Assembly (NCBI RefSeq): GCF_003428335.1
Contig: NZ_CP031704.1
Coordinates: forward strand, 2,170,001 to 2,234,000
Origin: Solimonas sp. K1W22B-7
GTDB taxonomy: Bacteria > Pseudomonadota > Gammaproteobacteria > Nevskiales > Nevskiaceae
Length of the DNA stretch: 64,000 nt
Direction: 5' to 3'
Shown piece after piece: positions 1 to 11,741 of this stretch (position 1 is the stretch's first letter; each line of letters begins with the position of its first letter). A program made the position numbers and the translations under genes. The notes under the pieces are model-generated. The model was not told the origin of the DNA, ran no database searches, and saw only the letters and a list, made by a program, of their open reading frames with translations.

Positions 1-1
1 C

Positions 2-1795
<1,794 letters not shown>

Positions 1796-1802
1796 GAACC
1801 CT

Positions 1803-2639
1803 ATGAAACTCTGCGGACGCGAGATTGGCCTTGAACAGCCGCTGTTCCTGATTGCCGGCCCGGACACCCTGGAATCGCAGGACCTGGCGCTGGAAGTCGC
1901 CGGCCACATCAAGCCGATCGCAGACAAGCTCGGCATCCTGTACATCTTCAAGGGCAGCTTCGACAAGGCCAACCGCAGCTCGCACAAGAGCTACCGCGGC
2001 CCGGGCCTCGAAGGCGGCCTGAAGATCATGGAAGAGGTCAAGAAGCAGATCGGCGTGCCGGTGCTGACCGACGTGCACGAGGACACGCCGCTGGGCGAGG
2101 TCGCCTCGGTGATCGACGTGATCCAGACCCCGGCCTTCCTCTGCCGCCAGACCAACTTCATGCAGAGCGTCGCCAGGACCGGCCGGCCGATCAACGTGAA
2201 GAAGGGCCAGTTCATGTCGCCCTGGGAGATGGGCAACGTCATCGAGAAGATGACCGCCGTCGCCCCGCACCAGTTCATGCTCTGCGAGCGCGGCTTCAGC
2301 TTCGGCTACAACAACCTGGTCGCCGACATGCGCGGCCTGGCCATCATGCGCAAGTACGCGCCCGTGGTGTTCGACGGCACGCACACCGTGCAGCTGCCGG
2401 GCGGGCAGGGCAACGCTTCCGGCGGCATGCGCGAAATGATCCCCGTGCTGGCCCGCGCCGCCATCGGCGCCGGCGTTTCCGGCCTGTTCCTGGAAACCCA
2501 CCCCGACCCCGACTCCGCCCTCTGCGACGGCCCCAACTCGCTGCCGCTGAATCTCATCGGCAACCTGCTGGAGACGCTGGTGGAACTGGACCGGCTGGTG
2601 AAGAAGAGCGGGCTGCTCGAGAAACAGCTCGGCGCTTAA
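1803..2639 (+). CDS. kdsA: 3-deoxy-8-phosphooctulonate synthase (KDO-8-P synthase)
   Basis: Condenses arabinose 5-phosphate with phosphoenolpyruvate to give KDO-8-phosphate for lipopolysaccharide inner core. 278 residues, normal length. Family motifs include [36 protein letters not shown] and LETHPDPD. Odd point: the N-terminal strand reads IAGPDTLES. Metal-dependent members have Cys at the D position (IAGPC) and metal-independent members have Asn (GGMN), so this enzyme has Asp. The later CDGPNSLPL resembles the metal-independent E. coli/Neisseria type, while the overall sequence is closer to the IAGP-type enzymes. Translationally close to pyrG. A hairpin with a T-run follows the stop. Confidence 0.95.
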   Translation: MKLCGREIGLEQPLFLIAGPDTLESQDLALEVAGHIKPIADKLGILYIFKGSFDKANRSSHKSYRGPGLEGGLKIMEEVKKQIGVPVLTDVHEDTPLGEVASVIDVIQTPAFLCRQTNFMQSVARTGRPINVKKGQFMSPWEMGNVIEKMTAVAPHQFMLCERGFSFGYNNLVADMRGLAIMRKYAPVVFDGTHTVQLPGGQGNASGGMREMIPVLARAAIGAGVSGLFLETHPDPDSALCDGPNSLPLNLIGNLLETLVELDRLVKKSGLLEKQLGA

Positions 2640-2659
2640 GAGGCTTTCAAGAGGCCACG

Positions 2660-2691
2660 AAACCCTTCTTCCTTCGGGAGAGGGGTTTTTG
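2660..2691 (+). terminator. Intrinsic terminator after kdsA
   Basis: Imperfect GC-rich stem (5' arm AACCCTTCTTCC, TTCG loop, 3' arm GGAGAGGGGTT) running into a T-tract, 20 bases after the kdsA stop. It separates pyrG-kdsA from the following accessory genes. Confidence 0.7.
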
Positions 2692-2786
2692 CTTATTGGG
2701 GCGCGCAATGTTGTCCCCAGTCCGGCGAAACGCAAGGTTGTAGATGCGCTGCTGCGCTGTAGCACGGTCCGAAAAGGTAAACGGAA

Positions 2787-3020
2787 GTGACACCCAGGGA
2801 TGTTGGTTACTTGCTGGAAACGCTTTGCGTAGATCTAGGCTATTGCTTGCCTCCGGAGATTCAGAATCGGCTGTGCAGCGATCCACCCGGCAGCGTCGCC
2901 GAGTTCGTTGATGCCGTACTTTTGGCGGAAGGCTTTACTCCTGCGCTGGTCGCCCGTGAACAGAGGCAAGCTTTGACACTGCGAGTCGAGAAGGTATTTC
3001 GCCGCTTTGGCCGTGTCTGA
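2787..3020 (+). CDS. Small conserved-looking hypothetical protein
   Basis: 77 residues from a GTG start preceded by GAAAAGG about 11 bases upstream. The protein is compact, mostly helical in appearance and slightly acidic (start MTPRDVGYLLETLC, then DLGYCLPPE, VDAVLLAEGF, end RVEKVFRRFGRV). It has no signal peptide or membrane segment and two Cys in the first third. The sensible amino-acid composition and clear ribosome-binding site argue for a real gene, but I do not recognise the family. It sits alone between the kdsA terminator and a 325-base gap. Confidence 0.55.
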   Translation: MTPRDVGYLLETLCVDLGYCLPPEIQNRLCSDPPGSVAEFVDAVLLAEGFTPALVAREQRQALTLRVEKVFRRFGRV

Positions 3021-3345
3021 CCGGAAATGTTTCCTGGCCGGGTAGGAAGCCGCGGGGTTGCGGCCCGCATCGCTCGCGCCGTCCCGACCTGCGGGCTGCG
3101 CTTACCATTTCCCGGTCTGGTCCATCCCCTCGCCTCGATGACCTGACGGTATCGTCATGTTGCGGAATGGTTCTGGGACACGGCAGCATCGGTGCTGCGA
3201 GCCGGGCGAGTATCGCGGCCGCAGGGCGGGTTTCTCCAGCAAAACCGGACTGCGCGTTGCCGTGGCCGAGTCTGCGGTGACGGTGTTTGCCCCGGGCTCA
3301 TGAACGCATTGACAACAACCATCCAAGCAGAGGGAGCCGACACTC
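3021..3345. other. 325-base intergenic region
   Basis: No supportable gene on either strand: the open frames crossing it have poor composition and no ribosome-binding site. A TTGACA-like hexamer lies at about 3309 upstream of the lipoprotein gene, but I see no convincing -10 at the right distance. A GAGGGAG ribosome-binding site sits just before ATG 3346. Confidence 0.5.
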
Positions 3346-4923
3346 ATGTATCTGGCGAATAGCGCGTCGCATCGGATGAAGCCCAGGGGGTTCTCCATGC
3401 TTCGCTGCATGGTCATGCTCGAGTTGTTCTGGCTCATGCTGCTGGCAGGCTGCGCCACGCCGGCTTCACGGGTGGGGGAGCGTCCGATGAGTGCGGACGA
3501 AGGAATCGTACGAGTCTCGCTTGCAGCGAATACGGGGCAGGTCGCGTCATGGAGCAGCATCGAGGTGACGCAAGTCGATGATAGCGGGGCGGCGGTTTCT
3601 TCCGGTCGAAAGTTTGCCCTGGTTCGCGTAGGTGGGCCCTACACCCGCGGGGCGGTCATGGGGGCGGTCCGGCTGTCTGGAATCCTTCCGGAAGGTGGCT
3701 ACAAGGTCAGCAGGCTGGTGGATGATCGCACCAGCCAGTTCGTGGACCTGAAGGGTGGCGCCGATCGCCTTGGAACGTTCCGGGTCAGGGCCGGGCAGAC
3801 CAGCGATCTGGGCACGCTCCTGGTCGTCATCCAGTTCAAGGCGGTGGCGATTGCGCGAATCGACGAAGCCACTACCGGCAATCCGGCCCAGGTCGCGGCG
3901 GCAGGGACTGCAAGTGGGGCGTGGGATCGCCCGGACCCCAAGAGCGCGGACATCCTGGCCTACGCGCTTCAGCATGCGGCCGGTATTTTCGATGTCTGCG
4001 AATTGCAGAACGGCCAGGTGGTGGCCGCGAGCCGGATGGGCACCGTGCTGGTCAGGGAGAGTGCGCGTACATGGAAACGCAAGCGTGTCGCCGGGATCGA
4101 AGATGTCTATGCGATCGCGACGTATCCGGGCGCAGTCGATGCTGCGAAATTCGTCGTCGGTGGTGAATCAAACCTGCTGGCCATCGTCGGCAACAATGAA
4201 GTCCGTCGGATAAACGCACCCCTGCCGGCAGGCAGCATCGTATCCCTGCATCACAATCCTGCGGGTAGTGCGTGGGTGTTGCTGCTGCAGGACGAGGAAC
4301 TGATGCTCCGTGCCTACAGTGCACCAGGACTGGAATCCGGGGTCTGGAAGGAGTTGTACTCGGTCAAGCTGGAGTCTCCCTATCCCAAGGTACAAAGGCC
4401 GCGGCTGAGTGTGGTAAAGCATCCGGGCTCGATCACCATCGGCATCGAGGACCTGAAGCAGGATGTCGTGGTCAACATCAATTTCGAGACAGGCGCTGTC
4501 CGGCCGATAGCGGTCGACCGGATTGCCGGAGTCCTTGCGCCCACTGCCGGCGGAATCCTGAGCGCGGGGGTGAGAGGCTGGAATTTCAAGCAGATCTATT
4601 CGTTCGACGAGGGATTGAACTGGATGTCTCTGCCCGAGAACATGACCAGCTACCTGCCGACGGTCTTTCCATCGAAATCGGTCGAGATTTTCCGGGATGC
4701 CCAATCGGCGGTGAACTACGTTTCCGGTGACGCGCCGGTAGGCAAGATCAAGATCTCCCTGGATGGAGGCGCTACCTGGACAGAGTCTTCGCGGGTGCCG
4801 CAGGGCAAATGGTATGTGGTTCCGGGCGGCACCATTTTCGTATCGCCCAGCGATGCCATGCTCACCAGCATTTCCGAGTCCAGCAACAACGGCCTTTCCT
4901 GGACGGAGGCCATCGTCCCATAG
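3346..4923 (+). CDS. Lipoprotein with Asp-box (BNR/sortilin-like) repeats
   Basis: Predicted outer-membrane or periplasmic lipoprotein. A hydrophobic segment ends in the lipobox LLAGC (about residues 32-36), so the functional start may be ATG 3376 or 3397 rather than 3346, although 3346 has the best ribosome-binding site (GAGGGAG). The first ~170 residues look beta-rich. The C-terminal part resembles a beta-propeller, with Asp-box-like motifs SFDEGLNWMSL, SLDGGATWTES and SSNNGLSWTEA. Function unknown; such propellers often bind glycans or proteins. Codon use looks less GC-biased than in the flanking housekeeping genes, suggesting later acquisition. It heads a run of same-strand unknown genes up to 6577. 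Confidence 0.75.
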   Translation: MYLANSASHRMKPRGFSMLRCMVMLELFWLMLLAGCATPASRVGERPMSADEGIVRVSLAANTGQVASWSSIEVTQVDDSGAAVSSGRKFALVRVGGPYTRGAVMGAVRLSGILPEGGYKVSRLVDDRTSQFVDLKGGADRLGTFRVRAGQTSDLGTLLVVIQFKAVAIARIDEATTGNPAQVAAAGTASGAWDRPDPKSADILAYALQHAAGIFDVCELQNGQVVAASRMGTVLVRESARTWKRKRVAGIEDVYAIATYPGAVDAAKFVVGGESNLLAIVGNNEVRRINAPLPAGSIVSLHHNPAGSAWVLLLQDEELMLRAYSAPGLESGVWKELYSVKLESPYPKVQRPRLSVVKHPGSITIGIEDLKQDVVVNINFETGAVRPIAVDRIAGVLAPTAGGILSAGVRGWNFKQIYSFDEGLNWMSLPENMTSYLPTVFPSKSVEIFRDAQSAVNYVSGDAPVGKIKISLDGGATWTESSRVPQGKWYVVPGGTIFVSPSDAMLTSISESSNNGLSWTEAIVP

Positions 4924-5012
4924 CATCGTAGAGCGGGTGGTGACCCGTCTGTCACGAAAGGCGGATGTCCTTCCTTCCGGCTACCCTCGGACTTGAAATG
5001 CATGAGGAAATC

Positions 5013-5693
5013 ATGAAAGGCCGACGATTCTTCAATTGGCTGTGGCGTGCCAACGCGCTCATCATCTTCGTCGCCGGCCTTCTGGCCGTGAGCGTGCTTC
5101 TGTTCGCCCTGTACATGCTGGTAGCGGACCTGACGGGTACCCGGCACGCGTCCAACGTCATGGCCGTTGCCGGACAGGAGATCGACAACACGAAGGCGTC
5201 GCTCTCGGAGTTCTCGCGCATCGACGGCACTCCACTGCTGCGCGCCACCCTGTACGTCGAGCAGGAGTTCGCCTATGGGTCGGGATCGAAAGAAACCCAG
5301 GCGGTCCAGAACGAACTCTACTTCGACATGGAAACCAGCAAGTCCTATTGGCTGATTCCCGGGTACAAGGGCCTCATCGTGGACCGGTACCGGATGCCTG
5401 ACGATGAGTACAGGGACAATCCCAGGCCTGCGCGGGCGTCCGCCTATGCACTGGTGGAGAAGGACAGCAATGGCGATGGGAAACTGACCGGCAGCGACCT
5501 GAAGGAAATCGCCGTATCGGGGCCGGCCGGCAAGCCGCTGCATCGCACGGGAACCCTCGTCGAGAGCATCGACGGTACGCAGGTTGATGACAAGGGAGCC
5601 GTGGCGCTCATTTTCTATACTGCCGACGGAAAATTCCGTTTTCAGAAGATCGACCTGGATACCGGCAAGGTGTCCCTGGACTCCGCGCTCTAG
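5013..5693 (+). CDS. Membrane-anchored protein with an EF-hand-like calcium loop
   Basis: About 226 residues from ATG 5013, chosen because GAGGAAA lies just upstream; in-frame ATG 4998 and 4965 are also possible. A single N-terminal membrane segment (about residues 16-40, ALIIFVAGLLAVSVLLFALY) is followed by a soluble, probably periplasmic domain. The loop DSNGDGKLTGSD matches a canonical EF-hand calcium-binding pattern at about residues 150-161. Family not recognised. Its position 89 bases after the lipoprotein gene suggests they act together at the cell envelope, but this is inference. Confidence 0.7.
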   Translation: MKGRRFFNWLWRANALIIFVAGLLAVSVLLFALYMLVADLTGTRHASNVMAVAGQEIDNTKASLSEFSRIDGTPLLRATLYVEQEFAYGSGSKETQAVQNELYFDMETSKSYWLIPGYKGLIVDRYRMPDDEYRDNPRPARASAYALVEKDSNGDGKLTGSDLKEIAVSGPAGKPLHRTGTLVESIDGTQVDDKGAVALIFYTADGKFRFQKIDLDTGKVSLDSAL

Positions 5694-5712
5694 CGGAAAC
5701 TGAGGCAATCAG

Positions 5713-6225
5713 ATGTCCTCGATCACAGCATGTGCGGTTCCGGCCGGAACACTTCTGGATGCCCACCGGCTAGGCGGCAGCTATACGGACTGCTTCGTGA
5801 CGGAGATCGCCCAGGCCGTGTCGCATGCGCAGTACGTGGAAGCCTTCTACACCACGGCCCTGTTCAAGACCGAGCGGCTCATCCTGTCCCTGGTGCTGCT
5901 GAAGCCCTCGACGGATCGTCAGGCCCGGGAACTGGCCCTGGGGCAGCGCGATTCCTTCGCTGCCTGGCAGGTCGAGAAGCGGGACGAAGATCAGCTGATC
6001 CTGGCCGCCGGACGTACGAGGTCATGGCTCATGGTGGCGCCTGCACCCACTCCGGGAGTGATGGCCACGCGCCTGTACTTCGGATCCGCCATCGTTCCCG
6101 CCAGGGGTGCAAGGGCGGGCAGCAATCCCTTGGGTTCCGGATTCAGCGCCTTGCTGGGCTTTCACCAGCTCTACTCGCGGGGGCTGCTGCACGCGGCCAG
6201 GACGAGACTGGAGAGAGGGCGCTGA
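5713..6225 (+). CDS. Hypothetical protein, possible SRPBCC/DUF2867-like fold
   Basis: 170 residues with no signal peptide or membrane segment. Notable stretches are GSYTDCFVTEI, TERLILSLVLLKPSTD, GRTRSWLMVAP and ATRLYFGSAIVP, ending in an arginine-rich helix. The alternation of strands with a long C-terminal helix faintly recalls SRPBCC-type proteins such as DUF2867, but I cannot confirm this. It starts 19 bases after the EF-hand gene and is followed closely by a small membrane protein gene, so these three probably form one transcript. Confidence 0.65.
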   Translation: MSSITACAVPAGTLLDAHRLGGSYTDCFVTEIAQAVSHAQYVEAFYTTALFKTERLILSLVLLKPSTDRQARELALGQRDSFAAWQVEKRDEDQLILAAGRTRSWLMVAPAPTPGVMATRLYFGSAIVPARGARAGSNPLGSGFSALLGFHQLYSRGLLHAARTRLERGR

Positions 6226-6259
6226 TGGCTTGTGCGATCGCTGGGGCCGCAGGTCCATC

Positions 6260-7976
<1,717 letters not shown>

Positions 7977-7986
7977 GCTTGACAAC

Positions 7987-8265
7987 ATGAGCAACCGCGT
8001 CGCCATTGCAGTTCTCGCCCTGATGTTGACGGGGCTGCAGTGGCGGCTGTGGGTTGCCGACGGGGGGGTAGCCCATACCCACCGGCTCAAGGCGCAGGTC
8101 CAGGCCCAGCAGGAAGAGAACGCCAAGCTGATGGCCCGCAACGCCGCCCGCGATGCCGAAGTGCGCGACCTGGGCAGCGGCACCGCCGCCATCGAGGCCC
8201 GCGCCCGCACCACCCTGGGCATGATCAAGGCGAACGAGACCTTCTATCTCGTGGTGGCGCAGTAG
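7987..8265 (+). CDS. ftsB: Cell division protein FtsB
   Basis: 92 residues. One N-terminal membrane helix (VAIAVLALMLTGLQWRLWV) is followed by a coiled coil (LKAQVQAQQEENAKLMARN) and the conserved tail IEARARTTLGMIKANETFY, the FtsB/DivIC pattern. FtsB joins FtsL and FtsQ in the divisome. ATG 7987 fits family length. The order eno-ftsB-ispD-ispF is standard in gammaproteobacteria and supports the call despite the short length. Confidence 0.93.
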   Translation: MSNRVAIAVLALMLTGLQWRLWVADGGVAHTHRLKAQVQAQQEENAKLMARNAARDAEVRDLGSGTAAIEARARTTLGMIKANETFYLVVAQ

Positions 8266-8290
8266 CTCCGCGCGCAGGCCTTAGCCCGCT

Positions 8291-9001
8291 GTGAATTCCA
8301 AGGCGCGTTACTGGGCCGTGCTCCCCGCCGCCGGCGGTGGCACGCGCATGGGCCTGGCCCGTCCCAAGCAGTACCTTCCCCTGCGCGGCCGCTCGCTGAT
8401 CGAGTGGAGCCTGGCGCCGTTCCTGGAATCCGAATGGATCGACGGGGTGGTGGTGGTCCTGGCCCGCAACGACGCCGAGTTTTCCCGCCTGCCGATCGCA
8501 CGGCACCCCAAGATCGTCACCACCATCGGCGGGGCCGCCCGCGCGGAATCGGTCCTGGCCGGCCTCGAGGCCGTGGCCCAGCGCACCAGTGCCTTCGGCG
8601 AGGTCTATGCCCTGGTGCATGACGCCGCGCGGCCCTGCGTCGCCTGGAACGACATCGAAAAGCTCTGCGACGAGGCGGCCGACGAGCATGGCGGCCTGCT
8701 GGCCCTGCCGGTCAGCGACACCCTGAAGAAAGCCAGGAAGGGCAAGGTCGCCGGCACGGTGGACCGCGAGTTCGTCTGGCGCGCGCAGACGCCGCAACTG
8801 TTCCGCGTGGACCTGCTGGTGCAGGCCCTGCGGGAGTGCGACGAGCGCGGTCTGGCGGTCACCGACGAGGCCGGCGCCATGGAACGGGCCGGCTACAAGC
8901 CGCGCCTGGTGCGCGGCAGCGAGAGCAACATCAAGGTGACCTATCCCGAAGACCTGCGCCTGGCTGAGTTCTGGCTGGCGCAACAGGAGAGCAGTCCTTG
9001 A
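8291..9001 (+). CDS. ispD: 2-C-methyl-D-erythritol 4-phosphate cytidylyltransferase
   Basis: Transfers CMP from CTP to MEP in the non-mevalonate isoprenoid pathway. 236 residues from a GTG start. Nucleotide-binding motif [11 protein letters not shown] followed by PKQYLPL; further family motifs [31 protein letters not shown] and [10 protein letters not shown]. The stop overlaps the ispF start in a TTGA junction, so the two enzymes of the same pathway are translationally coupled. Confidence 0.96.
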   Translation: MNSKARYWAVLPAAGGGTRMGLARPKQYLPLRGRSLIEWSLAPFLESEWIDGVVVVLARNDAEFSRLPIARHPKIVTTIGGAARAESVLAGLEAVAQRTSAFGEVYALVHDAARPCVAWNDIEKLCDEAADEHGGLLALPVSDTLKKARKGKVAGTVDREFVWRAQTPQLFRVDLLVQALRECDERGLAVTDEAGAMERAGYKPRLVRGSESNIKVTYPEDLRLAEFWLAQQESSP

Positions 9002-9480
9002 ATTTCCGTATCGGCCACGGTTTCGACGCCCATCGCATCGAGGCGGGCGAGGGTGTCCACCTCGGCGGCGTCTTCATCCCCTGCGCCTGGCGCATCATCG
9101 CCCACTCCGACGGTGACGCCATGATCCACGCCCTCTGCGACGCCCTGCTGGGCGCCATCGGCGGCGGCGACATCGGCAAGCTGTTTCCCGACACCGATGC
9201 GCAGTTCCAGGGCATCGACAGCCGCCGCCTGCTGGCCGAGGTCATGCGCCGCGTGCGCGAGGCCGGCTACGGCGTGGTCAACGCCGACCTGACGCTGATC
9301 GCCCAGGTGCCGCGGGTCTCACCGCATACCCAGGCGATGCGCGAGGTGCTGGCCGCGGACCTCGGCGTGGACCTGGCCTGCGTCAACGTCAAGGCCACCA
9401 CCAACGAGGGCATGGGGCACATCGGCCGGAAGGAAGGCATCGCCGCGCACGCCGTGGTGCTGCTGTCGGCCGGCGGCTAG
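8998..9480 (+). CDS. ispF: 2-C-methyl-D-erythritol 2,4-cyclodiphosphate synthase
   Basis: Cyclises CDP-ME 2-phosphate to MEcPP. 160 residues. Zinc ligands and active-site motifs are present: [35 protein letters not shown], and the C-terminal [18 protein letters not shown]. The only start giving the family N-terminus is TTG 8998, overlapping the ispD TGA; downstream starts would delete the metal-binding GFDAH, so a TTG start is well supported. Confidence 0.96.
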   Translation: MNFRIGHGFDAHRIEAGEGVHLGGVFIPCAWRIIAHSDGDAMIHALCDALLGAIGGGDIGKLFPDTDAQFQGIDSRRLLAEVMRRVREAGYGVVNADLTLIAQVPRVSPHTQAMREVLAADLGVDLACVNVKATTNEGMGHIGRKEGIAAHAVVLLSAGG

Positions 9481-9521
9481 GCAGGCACTGAAGGAAACAC
9501 GGCGCGCTGCCGGGCTCTCCC

Positions 9522-10730
9522 ATGGATATCTGGCAGGAACTCGGCTGCGAGCCGACCCGCGATCCCCGCGAGATCAAGCGCGCCTACGCGGCACTGCTGC
9601 GCCAGGTGCGCCCGGAGGACGATCCGGAACGCTTCCAGCGGCTGCGCAGCGCCTACGAACTGGCGATCGAATGGACCCGGGACGAGGAGCCGCCGCTCCC
9701 GCCGCTGCAAGCCCCCCGCTTACCGCAGGTCGAGCCGGATACGGGCGTGCCGCCGGGTTTGGCAAAGGAGCTCTGTGAGGGCCTGCTGGCCCAGCCGCGC
9801 GAGCGACGCGTCGGCTGGCTTGGCCAGCAACTGCACCGCGAGGACCGTGTCGCGCTGGAGTTCCAGGGAGATCTGCAGCGGGAGATGCTGGGCCTGCTGC
9901 TCAAGGAGTTCGATCGCTACCACGGCCTTGCCGCGACCTGCGAGACCTACTTCAACTGGTCCGAGCCCTGGCGCGACCTGGGCGATGCCGAGGCATGGCT
10001 GACGGAGCTGAGGTCGCGCGTCTGGGCTCGTGCATGGCGCGAGAAGCTCGCGGCGAAACGGGAGCGCGAGTCGCGGCGGCAGAGCCGGGCGCTGGATCTG
10101 CTCGGCGCTCCGGTCGACGAGAGGCGGTTCCGCAGGTTCGCGTGGTGGGAGAACAACCGCGAGGCGATGAGCCAGCTGCTCCATACCCTGGAGTCCCTCA
10201 AGTCCCAGGTCCTGCGCTTCGAGACGCGCCCCGAAGCGGTGAGCTGGTGGATGCGCTACCTGCTGGAGCGCCCGCTGAGCGTCGAGTCCCTCATCAAGCT
10301 GATCGGACTGTGCCTGGGCCTTGCGCCGCTGTTCACGCTCGCAATCCAGCAATGGGCCCGCGAGTCGGCGGGTCCCAGGATTCTGCATCACCCCTTGCCG
10401 GCCGCTGTGCTGGCCCTGCTGCTGGCTGCGCTGCCGCTGCTGGTCGCACAGGGCAGCGCGATATGGCGACGCCAGTCGCTGCGGCCCGGAAGCCTGGCGA
10501 CCAGGCTGCAGTCCTGGCAACAGGAGCCGGGGCCGCGAAACCTGTGGTCGATTGCCATGGTGTCGCTCTCCACGCTGACCGTGGGCGCAGGGTTCAGCCC
10601 CTGGCTGGGGCTCTTCGCCGTTCCGGCTTTCCTGCTGCTGAGTCCGCGCATGCCGCGGGACCCCCTGGCCTGGATGTCGCTGGTTTTCCTGGTGATGGGG
10701 ATGATGGGCCTGAAGTCGCAACTGCAGTAG
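9522..10730 (+). CDS. J-like domain protein with C-terminal membrane helices
   Basis: 402 residues. Residues 1-50 (MDIWQELGCEPTRDPREIKR, then AYAALLRQVRPEDDPERFQR and LRSAYELA) have the helix pattern of a DnaJ J domain, but the DnaK-stimulating HPD tripeptide is replaced by RPED, so it is unlikely to act as a normal Hsp40. A central charged, helical region (about 85-240) contains several Arg-rich stretches. The C-terminus has about four membrane helices (roughly 258-280, 292-315, 345-372, 383-398). Cytosolic J-like head plus membrane tail suggests a scaffold or assembly factor. It ends facing a minus-strand lipoprotein gene, with a long hairpin between them. Confidence 0.75.
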   Translation: MDIWQELGCEPTRDPREIKRAYAALLRQVRPEDDPERFQRLRSAYELAIEWTRDEEPPLPPLQAPRLPQVEPDTGVPPGLAKELCEGLLAQPRERRVGWLGQQLHREDRVALEFQGDLQREMLGLLLKEFDRYHGLAATCETYFNWSEPWRDLGDAEAWLTELRSRVWARAWREKLAAKRERESRRQSRALDLLGAPVDERRFRRFAWWENNREAMSQLLHTLESLKSQVLRFETRPEAVSWWMRYLLERPLSVESLIKLIGLCLGLAPLFTLAIQQWARESAGPRILHHPLPAAVLALLLAALPLLVAQGSAIWRRQSLRPGSLATRLQSWQQEPGPRNLWSIAMVSLSTLTVGAGFSPWLGLFAVPAFLLLSPRMPRDPLAWMSLVFLVMGMMGLKSQLQ

Positions 10731-10770
10731 GCCGGTATCCGCATGCCGGGTGCTGGCGGCGTCCTCCGCT

Positions 10771-10833
10771 CGCCAGGGCCTGTTAACACTACAGCAGTCA
10801 CAGCGACTGCCGTAGTGTTAACAGGCCCTGGCG
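10771..10833. terminator. Long palindromic hairpin between convergent genes
   Basis: Two 29-base arms (10771-10799 and 10805-10833) with one mismatch and a 5-base loop. The arms begin CGCCAGGGCC and contain the AT-rich core TGTTAACACTAC. It abuts the stop codon of the minus-strand lipoprotein gene (10834) and follows the plus-strand J-like gene, so it probably works as a bidirectional terminator. Its length and symmetry also fit a mobile palindromic unit. Confidence 0.7.
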
Positions 10834-11532
10834 CTACGGTGTCGGGCCGGCAGGTTCGGCCGGCGGTGTCGGCGCTGGCGTGCTGCTGCTGGGCTCTTCA
10901 ATCAGCGACTGCTCGACGGCCTGCACCGCGGCAACCGCCTCTGCGTCCTGTGTCGCGGCTGCAGCCGGGGCGGGTTCGGTTGGCGGCATCTCTACTGCGA
11001 CAGGCGCAGGGACGGGTGCAGGCTCGACCACCGGCGGCGCAGGGGCGGGCGGCGGTGCGACCGCGACTACCGGCTTGGCGACCGGCGCCGGCGGATGGCT
11101 GCCGGACATCAGCTTCGCCGGCTTGCCGACGCGCAGCAACTCCGAGTAGTTCACGTTGTGCTGCGGGTCGTAGCAGACGCGGATGCGAACCTTGTCGTTG
11201 CCCACCGAGGCCTCGACCGGGTTGGTCACCATTTCACTGATGCCCAGCGTGCCGATCGCCAGCAGCGAGTACCCCGCTGCGCGCAGGTACTTGAGGCCGC
11301 CGGAGCCTTCCTCGAAGGAGAAGATGTCGCAGTTGCCCGCTGCGGCCGATGCCATGGGTTGCCCCAGTTCGGCGCGGACCAGGTCGCGATCCGTCCCGAC
11401 CTCCAGGACGTCGTAGTCCTTTTCGGCCGGCTTGTTCAATGCGCGTCCCGCGGCGCAACCGGCAAGACTCAAGACACAAGCTGACAGCACCAGCGCCCTG
11501 AACAGGCGCCGGCCGATATTTTTGCTATCCAT
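10834..11532 (-). CDS. Proline/alanine-rich lipoprotein
   Basis: 232 residues from ATG 11532 (MDSKNIGRR), chosen because it gives a textbook lipoprotein signal: ALVLSACVLSLAGC. The mature part has a conserved-looking domain of about 120 residues (VGTDRDLVRAELGQPM, FSFEEGSGG, CYDPQHNVNYSELLRVGKPA). Its VGTDRDLVRAELGQP stretch resembles the start of SmpA/OmlA-type small envelope domains, which test lipid or protein contacts, but this is weak. The last ~90 residues are a low-complexity Pro/Ala/Glu linker of the kind that spans the periplasm or reaches into peptidoglycan. Confidence 0.75.
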   Translation of the reverse strand: MDSKNIGRRLFRALVLSACVLSLAGCAAGRALNKPAEKDYDVLEVGTDRDLVRAELGQPMASAAAGNCDIFSFEEGSGGLKYLRAAGYSLLAIGTLGISEMVTNPVEASVGNDKVRIRVCYDPQHNVNYSELLRVGKPAKLMSGSHPPAPVAKPVVAVAPPPAPAPPVVEPAPVPAPVAVEMPPTEPAPAAAATQDAEAVAAVQAVEQSLIEEPSSSTPAPTPPAEPAGPTP

Positions 11533-11637
11533 GGAATGTTCCCCCGAACATTGATGCGAGCAGGATACCCGATGGGAAACGGGAGACACTGCGGGCTCGG
11601 TGCGCAGGAGGGGGATTGACGCGGCCACGCTGCGTTG

Positions 11638-11690
11638 GGGTCTGCCACCCATTCCCCGATCGCTGCGACCGGGGAATGGGTGGCAGACCC
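11638..11690. repeat. Perfect-stem palindrome upstream of the methyltransferase gene
   Basis: Arms 11638-11662 and 11666-11690 pair over 25 bases with a single mismatch (outer 20 perfect) around a 3-base loop. The outer arm begins GGGTCTGCCACCC. It lies 51 bases before the TTG start of the methyltransferase gene and about 105 bases upstream of the divergent lipoprotein gene. It could be a mobile palindrome or a leader hairpin. Confidence 0.75.
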
Positions 11691-11741
11691 TAAGTCCGGA
11701 CGTTCCGGTAATCTGCAGGTGAAGCAAAAACGGAGCGCCGC

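Noticed and set aside
3102-3560. 152-codon minus-strand frame across the gap before the Asp-box lipoprotein
   Set aside because: Poor composition, overlaps the lipoprotein signal region, no ribosome-binding site.
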